Assembly (NCBI GenBank): GCA_964487745.1
Contig: CAZASG010000028.1
Coordinates: 1-47,928 of the forward strand
DNA length: 47,928 bases
Direction of reading: 5' to 3'
DNA from: Desulfolinea sp964487745
GTDB lineage: Bacteria; Chloroflexota; Anaerolineae; Anaerolineales; Villigracilaceae
Each line of letters opens with the position of its first letter. Position 1 is the first letter of the stretch. Below, piece after piece: positions 42,172 to 47,928 of this stretch. Under the pieces are notes generated by a model. It saw nothing but the letters and a program-made list of their open reading frames with translations. It made no database searches and had not been told where the DNA came from. The translations under genes and the position numbers were made by a program.

Positions 42172-43566
42172 CTAGTCGTCCTGATTATTTCTGAGGTCCT
42201 TTGATTTACGCTTTAATTCCTGAAAGTAAGTTGTATCTGTGATCTCGGCAACTTGTTGCTGTCTTTTTACGGCATCAATTTCGATACGTAATTTTTGGAT
42301 CTCTTTTCGTAAGTTCTGTTCCTGAATATATCCTTGCAACGCTGCACTCGCCAGAGAAGAGAAAGACTCCATAAGTTGTTGCAGGTTTTCATCAAAGGGA
42401 GTGAAGATTTTTCTCTTTGAATCATAGGAATTAATTAATTGCAATACCCCAAGAATTTTGCCTTCATTATCTTTTAAAGGAATGGTTAAAAAAGAAACAG
42501 ATAAATATCCGGTGCGTTCATCAAATTCTTTTGTGTCAGAGAAATCGAATTTACTGGTTTTGTAGGCATCCACGATATTTACTGTCTTGCCGGTCAGTGC
42601 TGCATATGTGGCGTTATTGCTGTGATTTGGTTCGCCTGTGCTTTCATCATATAAATTGAGAGGCGCTAAAGATATTTCTTCCTCACTCGTCCCCCCCATA
42701 GAAATACTGAGCGTGTCGTTTCGGACAACAGAGAATTCAAGCGCTTTGTCCTTGACCAACAATAACGCACCCGCATCTGCATGGCAAAATGACTTGGCTT
42801 CCAAAAGCATATTTTCGAGCAGGCGCCCAAAATTTTCTTCCGTGCTGAGTTCAATACCAATGGGAATGACGATTTCCAAAAGACTGTCGGCGCGCTTCTT
42901 TTCGACACCAACCTGGATCAATATTTTGCGTAATAGCCCGATGATATAGAGACCAACGATCGTAATGCCGCCAATACCAAAGGCCGGGGCGAGGAAATCT
43001 CCGCCTATCTCATAAAACGCTAGCGCTTTATAAAGTGAGGTGTAGCCAACACCAGCGCCAAATCCGCTAAGAAGGAAGATCGTCCGATTAGATCGATGCC
43101 GAAAATAGAATTGGGTGACCGCAATGCCAATGATGCCTGAGGCTGTGGCGTATATGAGTGCCACAGAGACTGTTTGTGCTACAGCCAGCTCAATATTCTG
43201 CTCCAGAAGAGACAGAAGGGTTCCAACACTTTCGTAGGTGGCGTATCCAAGACCAGCTACCATCCCGTAAACCGCGCCATCGACCAGATTATCAAACTTT
43301 TCCAGATAGATAACGGCAAAAACACCAAAAGCCAGGATACCCTGTTGAAATAAGGGGACCAGCGCAATCTGAAGGACTTGCTGATCCAATCCCATTTCAT
43401 GCAACTTTGGATCTGCCAGCATAAATACGCCATAACCCGCAGCACCCCAGACAAGGGACAAGAGTACCCACCCAATATTGCGACGGGAATATAGTCCAAA
43501 GAGATACATACCCAACATAACAAAAACGGGAATCCCTGCGCCAATTACGACTGTCATATTTTCCAT
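42172..43566 (-). CDS. PrsW-like membrane domain fused to GAF domain
   Basis: A 464-residue protein. About seven or eight membrane helices (1-210) resemble the PrsW intramembrane protease family: FDNLVDGAVYGMVAGLGYATYESV is the typical second motif. The catalytic EExxK site, however, reads FQQGIL (Q74-Q75), so proteolysis is unlikely. A GAF ligand-sensing domain follows (about 235-410), then a coiled coil and the tail VAEITDTTYFQELKRK, which resembles tails on GAF/adenylate cyclase proteins of this phylum. There is no enzymatic output domain. It looks like a membrane sensor lacking its catalytic half; partner unknown. Confidence 0.78.
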   Translation of the reverse strand: MENMTVVIGAGIPVFVMLGMYLFGLYSRRNIGWVLLSLVWGAAGYGVFMLADPKLHEMGLDQQVLQIALVPLFQQGILAFGVFAVIYLEKFDNLVDGAVYGMVAGLGYATYESVGTLLSLLEQNIELAVAQTVSVALIYATASGIIGIAVTQFYFRHRSNRTIFLLSGFGAGVGYTSLYKALAFYEIGGDFLAPAFGIGGITIVGLYIIGLLRKILIQVGVEKKRADSLLEIVIPIGIELSTEENFGRLLENMLLEAKSFCHADAGALLLVKDKALEFSVVRNDTLSISMGGTSEEEISLAPLNLYDESTGEPNHSNNATYAALTGKTVNIVDAYKTSKFDFSDTKEFDERTGYLSVSFLTIPLKDNEGKILGVLQLINSYDSKRKIFTPFDENLQQLMESFSSLASAALQGYIQEQNLRKEIQKLRIEIDAVKRQQQVAEITDTTYFQELKRKSKDLRNNQDD

Positions 43567-43614
43567 ATTAATCTCTCGGGTCTAATTTTAGAAGATCACT
43601 AATTATATCCGCTT

Positions 43615-44847
43615 CTAATCAGTAGCCGCAGCGGCGAAGCGTTCCTGTTTTCCCAAACGGAGATGCAGGGCATAGAACCCTATTACAGAAATAGCACAGA
43701 GTACACCACCCAAATACCAAAGCAGATTGGGGTTGTAATTATCAAGGATCAGTCCTGCCAAGGTGGGACCCAATGTTGCGGGGATCGCCCAAGCGAAACT
43801 AAAAACCGCCATATAACGTCCGCGCATATCTTCGGGAGCAAAATTGGCCGCCAACGTTTGACTGACAGGCATGACAATCATCTCACCAAAGGTGATGATG
43901 ACGATATTCAACGCAAATAGCCAGTAAAACGTAACCACGCCAAAGAGGGTGAACCCGATCATATAGAAGAATGCACCCAATGCCATCAGGAGGAAAGGTG
44001 AGCGTCCTTTTATACGGCGTGTGATCCAATATTGCATAGTTATTACAGTGATTGCACTGGTCGTCATCAATAAACCATAGCCCTGCGGATCAATAGCATG
44101 ATTATCGCGCAGATAGACCGAAAGAGAGTTGTACATCTGTTGATAAACCATGCCCATCAAAACGGCTGTGCCGATGAACGCCATAAAAGCGAAATTCCGC
44201 ATGACCTTAAAATAGCCCGCAAAAGTTTGAAGAACACTTTCTGGCTCTTCGCCCTCTTTCGGTGCAGGTTTGGTTTCAGCGATCAGGAAGTAGAAAAGAA
44301 TGGCAACGATCGTGCTCGCAACAGCATCAGTGATGAAGAGCGCAAAATAAGAGCGGTTCGCAACAAAACCACCGATGGTTGGTCCAATGATCCATGCCAG
44401 GTTCGCTATCACATAGAGCAAACCAAAACCTTCCGTTCGCTGCTCTTCAGGTAGGATGTCGGCAACCATCGCCTGATGGGCAGGCCCCGCCATGCTGGAA
44501 AATAAGCCGACAAAAACAGCCAGCGGGTAAAGCACCGACATATCGTTCACTAACCCCAACGAAAGGGTGCTAAAAGCGCTAAAGATCAAACCGGCGATAA
44601 TCAATTTACGACGTCCAAATTTATCGGTCAGGGCCCCACCGATCATATTTCCGATCATGCCAAAGGCTGAGAAAAGCCCCAGTACAATGCCTGCTTCAGT
44701 CATCCCAACACCAAATTTTGATGTAATGTAAAGACTAAAAAACGGAAAAAGCATTGTCCCGCCGACGCGATCTATAAATGAAACGCCGACAATGATCCAA
44801 AATTGTTTAGGGTATTCGTGAAAAGTATCTTTCCAACTTCTGAACAT
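43615..44847 (-). CDS. MFS transporter (DHA1-type)
   Basis: A 410-residue, 12-helix major facilitator. Motif A in the loop between helices 2 and 3 is GGALTDKFGRRKL. The helix pattern and length resemble MdtH-like drug/H+ antiporters of the DHA1 group. The substrate cannot be read from sequence. It lies 48 bases upstream of the PrsW-GAF gene on the same strand, but separate expression is possible. Confidence 0.87.
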   Translation of the reverse strand: MFRSWKDTFHEYPKQFWIIVGVSFIDRVGGTMLFPFFSLYITSKFGVGMTEAGIVLGLFSAFGMIGNMIGGALTDKFGRRKLIIAGLIFSAFSTLSLGLVNDMSVLYPLAVFVGLFSSMAGPAHQAMVADILPEEQRTEGFGLLYVIANLAWIIGPTIGGFVANRSYFALFITDAVASTIVAILFYFLIAETKPAPKEGEEPESVLQTFAGYFKVMRNFAFMAFIGTAVLMGMVYQQMYNSLSVYLRDNHAIDPQGYGLLMTTSAITVITMQYWITRRIKGRSPFLLMALGAFFYMIGFTLFGVVTFYWLFALNIVIITFGEMIVMPVSQTLAANFAPEDMRGRYMAVFSFAWAIPATLGPTLAGLILDNYNPNLLWYLGGVLCAISVIGFYALHLRLGKQERFAAAATD

Positions 44848-44868
44848 TCGATGTCCTTTTTTGAAAAA

Positions 44869-45876
44869 TTATTGACAAGGGTATTCTACTCGGATTGGCG
44901 CTGATTCTCCAAAAGCCTCATGAACAGGAATGCCATCCCATTCACCTGGAATGGGCAAATTTAACACAAAGGCGATTGTGGCCGCCGTATCCACAACGGA
45001 GATAGGACGCTGGATCGCTCCCGGATTTAGGTTTGCTCCCGATAAAATCCAGGGCACGGTCATTTCTTCTGGAGAGCGCCCACCATGCGATGTAAGTTTC
45101 CCTCCATGATCAGCGGTGATGATGATGACCGTGCCCTGGCGTAAACCAGCCTTGTCCAGCGCATTTAGGATCATGCCAATCGCTTCATCCGCACGGAAGG
45201 TACCGATCAGATAGTTATCGGAGAGCCAGCCATATTCGTGTCCTAAAATATCGACGAGGGGCAGATGAATGTGCATCAGATCAAAACCTTCGGCGATGAC
45301 AGGCGCAGCATGTTTTGCAACCACGCTATCGCGATCATTCACAAATTCAAAATAATCCGTATATTCGGGCGGCGTGATCTGGCGGAGCTTTTCCTTGCCA
45401 ACGATCATCACTGTCCGCAGACCGGCTTCGTGCGCGATCTCAAAAATGGATGGGCTGGCAGCAAAGCCGTAATCAGGGATGTAATCGTTCCAGTCCACGC
45501 CGTGTTTGTCGGGGCACATCCCTGTCAGCATGGAAGTATGTGAGGGCAAAGTCGCGCTGGGGAAAGTGGTCTGCGCATTTTGGGAGTAGGTTCCTGTCTG
45601 CTTTAGCGCAAAAAGGTTAGGCATGTAATTCGGCTCGACCGAATCCGCGCGTAGACCATCGACCGTAATAATGAGAACCCGCTCGGCAAGGATGCGCGGC
45701 GTGGCTGTTGCTGTGGGCGGAATCAACGTTGAGGTAGCGGTAGCAGGTGTAAATGGAGTCTGCGTCGCGGGCGGCTGCGTAGGAAGGGCTGTTGGCACAG
45801 AGGTGGGAATCGCGTTAGAGGGCAAGCATCCACCCAAGAGAAGGGCAGCCGCCAATATCCAAAGTATTTTTCTCAT
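44869..45876 (-). CDS. Alkaline-phosphatase-superfamily (ENPP-like) lipoprotein
   Basis: A 335-residue lipoprotein with lipobox LGGC and a Thr/Pro-rich tether to about residue 62. The catalytic core is that of type I phosphodiesterase/nucleotide pyrophosphatase: ITVDGLRAD (metal ligand), FPSATLPSHTSM (nucleophile region), LVDILGHEYG, and ADHGG (metal ligands). It should hydrolyse a phosphoester or phosphodiester outside the cell. Its ATG overlaps the preceding lipoprotein's stop (ATGA), so the two are translationally coupled. Substrate unknown. Confidence 0.88.
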   Translation of the reverse strand: MRKILWILAAALLLGGCLPSNAIPTSVPTALPTQPPATQTPFTPATATSTLIPPTATATPRILAERVLIITVDGLRADSVEPNYMPNLFALKQTGTYSQNAQTTFPSATLPSHTSMLTGMCPDKHGVDWNDYIPDYGFAASPSIFEIAHEAGLRTVMIVGKEKLRQITPPEYTDYFEFVNDRDSVVAKHAAPVIAEGFDLMHIHLPLVDILGHEYGWLSDNYLIGTFRADEAIGMILNALDKAGLRQGTVIIITADHGGKLTSHGGRSPEEMTVPWILSGANLNPGAIQRPISVVDTAATIAFVLNLPIPGEWDGIPVHEAFGESAPIRVEYPCQ

Positions 45877-46652
45877 TCAGGAAATTCCACTTCGGTCGGT
45901 CCGGCGTAACCGTGTTTTTCAGAGAAGTAGATGCGCGCGTGTGAAGTTTGGACACACCCGGGCTGATCGGTAATGGTGATCTTCTCCGTCCAGAGACCGT
46001 GAGGTGTGAATTTAAATTCGCCGTTTTCGCAAGCCCAAATCTCGGCAAGATAGAGAGGGGCGTTTTCAAATTCTTCATCACCCGCGCGGAGGGACTGCCC
46101 ATACCACGTGATCGTGACCTGATCGCCATCGCGGGTGACTTCGCGCAGCGCGAGGGGAACATAGTAGGGCGAAACAGGCAGCGGGGCTTTATCGGGGTAG
46201 ACTGGCTCAACACTCCACACATCGCCTTTGATCTCGACGAGCGAAGCATTCACCCAACAAGGATTATCACCACCGATTGCCTGAAGTTCAACCCAACTGG
46301 CATCGTCGAGCCGCCCGATGACTTCGAGATTGCTTCCTTTTACAAGACCATATTTGTAGAGATAAGGAACACCGGGACCATAACGGCAACTTGAACGTTC
46401 CAAAACTTCGGCGCGTAGGACAGCATAAGTCGGAGTAATCATCGGTGTAGAGGTGAGGGTTGCGGTTGGTGTCGGCGTCTCAGTTAGGACGATGGTCTCG
46501 GTAGCCGTAGGGGTGGGCGTTTCGGTCGGCAACTCTGTCGCTGTTGGGGGGAGAGACGTGCTGGTGGGCACAGGCACTACGGCGGGGAGGCTGCAAGCCG
46601 AGAGAAGCAATAGAAACCCGGATAAGAAAAAGAGTTTAAACAGTTTGCGCAT
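45873..46652 (-). CDS. Lipoprotein with SH3-like domain
   Basis: A 259-residue lipoprotein. Lipobox LSAC, then a long Thr/Pro/Glu-rich tether (about 25-80). Next is an SH3-like segment (about 80-135: VLERSSCRYGPGVPYLYKYG, and SWVELQ). The last 120 residues form a beta-rich domain with a cysteine pair that I do not recognise. Such lipoproteins often bind cell-wall material. The start overlaps the end of the upstream transporter gene by 17 bases, and the stop overlaps the ENPP-like gene, giving a tight three-gene operon. Confidence 0.78.
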   Translation of the reverse strand: MRKLFKLFFLSGFLLLLSACSLPAVVPVPTSTSLPPTATELPTETPTPTATETIVLTETPTPTATLTSTPMITPTYAVLRAEVLERSSCRYGPGVPYLYKYGLVKGSNLEVIGRLDDASWVELQAIGGDNPCWVNASLVEIKGDVWSVEPVYPDKAPLPVSPYYVPLALREVTRDGDQVTITWYGQSLRAGDEEFENAPLYLAEIWACENGEFKFTPHGLWTEKITITDQPGCVQTSHARIYFSEKHGYAGPTEVEFPE

Positions 46653-47883
46653 CGGAGATCAACTTCCTTTCGGGGCGTAGCAGAAAAGCCAAAATGGCCA
46701 ACAGGTTAATAAAAAGTGCTACAAAGATAAAGAAGGGCATTGAGCGAGGACCGATCTGTACGAAGGCTTGCCCGATCAGCCAAGGGATGCTCATTCCTCC
46801 GATGCCCGCGCCCACAAGGAACCAGCCCGTGACCGTGCCCGTGATCTGCATCCGTTCGCCAGCCAGCATGATGATACTCGGGAAGATGGACGCCATGAAG
46901 AGGCCAAGCAGCACGGTTCCGCTCCAGAGGGCGAGGGGCGAGGCGGGGAAGAGGATAATTAGCAAGACGCTGAGCAGGGAGCCGATCAGGTCGATGAATA
47001 AAAGTCGTTTTGGTGGTAGATGTGCGGCAAGCCAGATGCCGACCAAGCGTCCAAGCGTGAAAATGCCCCAGTAGCCCGAGGTGAGATAGGCAGCGGACGA
47101 CGCGGTTCCTAATCCCAGTGTAAGGGCGTAAGTATAGACCCAGTTCCCAAAGCCGACTTCAGCACCAACGTAAAAGGCAAATGCCAGTACAACCAGCACC
47201 AGCACAAAAGCTGATGGGGCAGTCTGGCGCTCTTCTTCTTCGGCAGAAAGAGGGGCAGGTTCGGGCAAAAACCAGAGCCAAACTGCAACGGGAAGAAAAA
47301 GAAGGCTAAAGAGAATAAAAACATTCAGGGGAGAAGCATTCAGCAGGATCAGGAGAGCCACGGCAAGCGGACCGAGGGTAGCGCCCAATCCAAAAGAAAA
47401 ATGCAGCGAGTTAACATACGGCGCGGCATCTTTGCCGTGCTCCCAAAGCAGGAGGGTATTGCCGCCGACATCGACCGCTCCTTTACCGATGCCGATCACA
47501 AAGAAAGCAAGCAGTATCAACCAAAGCTGATGTGTAAAGGGAATCACAAGTGCCACAACAGACATAAGCAGCAACATTAACGACATCAGGCGATGACCGG
47601 GAAAACGGTCGTAGGCACGCCCGCCGAGAAATGAACCGACCAGGTATCCCAGCGAGGCAAAGACAAAGAGCAAGCTGATCTTATCGAGACTGGCTGCGGT
47701 GTTTTCAGCAAGGCTGGGAAGGGCAGGACCTTCAGCAGCACTGAAGATACCAAGCATGATGAAGGAAAGAGAGTATGCGAGGGCGTTTATTGCCTTGCGT
47801 GGTATGAAATGGCGAGGGTTCAATGAAAGGTATCCTTTTCTTTTGCAAAGCGTATTATACGCCGAACCAATCTTAAAACTCAT
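46636..47883 (-). CDS. MFS transporter (FHS/glucose-transporter-like)
   Basis: A membrane protein of about 415 residues with 12 helices. The pattern FVFASLGYLVGSFLGGRAYDRF (motif A variant) and ERMQITGTVTGWFLVGAGIGGM resembles the FHS/MFSD4-type sugar transporters. Substrate unknown. The start is not well defined: ATG 47883 is used here, a GTG at 47889 is possible, and a TTG about 21 codons downstream (before NPRHFIP) has a better ribosome binding site (AAGGA). It leads an operon with the two lipoprotein genes. Confidence 0.83.
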   Translation of the reverse strand: MSFKIGSAYNTLCKRKGYLSLNPRHFIPRKAINALAYSLSFIMLGIFSAAEGPALPSLAENTAASLDKISLLFVFASLGYLVGSFLGGRAYDRFPGHRLMSLMLLLMSVVALVIPFTHQLWLILLAFFVIGIGKGAVDVGGNTLLLWEHGKDAAPYVNSLHFSFGLGATLGPLAVALLILLNASPLNVFILFSLLFLPVAVWLWFLPEPAPLSAEEEERQTAPSAFVLVLVVLAFAFYVGAEVGFGNWVYTYALTLGLGTASSAAYLTSGYWGIFTLGRLVGIWLAAHLPPKRLLFIDLIGSLLSVLLIILFPASPLALWSGTVLLGLFMASIFPSIIMLAGERMQITGTVTGWFLVGAGIGGMSIPWLIGQAFVQIGPRSMPFFIFVALFINLLAILAFLLRPERKLISDAQTV

Positions 47884-47928
47884 CCGCACAAAACCCGATT
47901 ATAGGGTAAACTATAGCGCTTGATTAAC

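Noticed and set aside
1..47928. CRISPR arrays, tRNA/rRNA genes, insertion sequences or prophage
   Set aside because: No regularly spaced direct repeats, tRNA-like cloverleaf, rRNA stretch, transposase or integrase reading frame was recognised on either strand.

Overview
The window looks like a chromosomal segment of an anaerobic or facultative member of the Chloroflexota, probably class Anaerolineae. This assignment is inferred from the number of Thr/Pro-rich lipoproteins, the M23/LysM lipoprotein paralogs, the long RpoB insertion and overall protein character; no rRNA gene is present to confirm it. No tRNA, rRNA, CRISPR array, phage or transposase gene was seen. No gene-free stretch exceeds about 260 bases.

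Layout. (1) 1-7198, minus strand: rpoB, then rpsL-rpsG-fusA-tuf (tuf is cut by the window edge). rpoC is not between rpoB and rpsL, and each half has its own sigma70-type promoter. (2) 7458-14855: an UMF1-type MFS transporter facing thrC, dcd, an M23 lipoprotein, and a hutH-ftcD pair for histidine breakdown. (3) 15040-21567, plus strand: a molybdenum formate dehydrogenase locus with a cytochrome b5-like protein, fdhD, a tiny membrane protein missed by length filters, NuoE-like and NuoF-like subunits, and a catalytic subunit read through an in-frame UGA as selenocysteine. (4) 21669-30580: a TIR-membrane-FGE fusion, a CBS-pair protein, three tandem paralogous M23 lipoproteins, and a CPA2-type antiporter. 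(5) 30634-34079, minus strand: a thiol-redox block of OsmC, TlpA-like, His-rich NifX-like, glutaredoxin, a two-domain protein disulfide oxidoreductase, and an ECF sigma/zinc anti-sigma pair. (6) 34280-39129: a cyclic-nucleotide-binding protein, a NifU-like protein, a hybrid histidine kinase, and a pseudo-receiver/CpaE-like ATPase. (7) 39285-47883: aspA, a PadR/HAAS pair, a PrsW-like/GAF membrane protein, two MFS transporters and two lipoproteins.

The most notable observation is a second selenoprotein. What appears as two adjacent short ORFs (32475-33140, minus) is one 221-residue protein disulfide oxidoreductase whose C-terminal CPYC active site reads U-P-Y-C, with a plausible bacterial SECIS hairpin at the right distance. 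It lies directly downstream of an ECF sigma/zinc anti-sigma pair and just before a glutaredoxin, which suggests a thiol- or selenol-based stress-response operon. The formate dehydrogenase gene independently indicates that the organism decodes UGA as selenocysteine.
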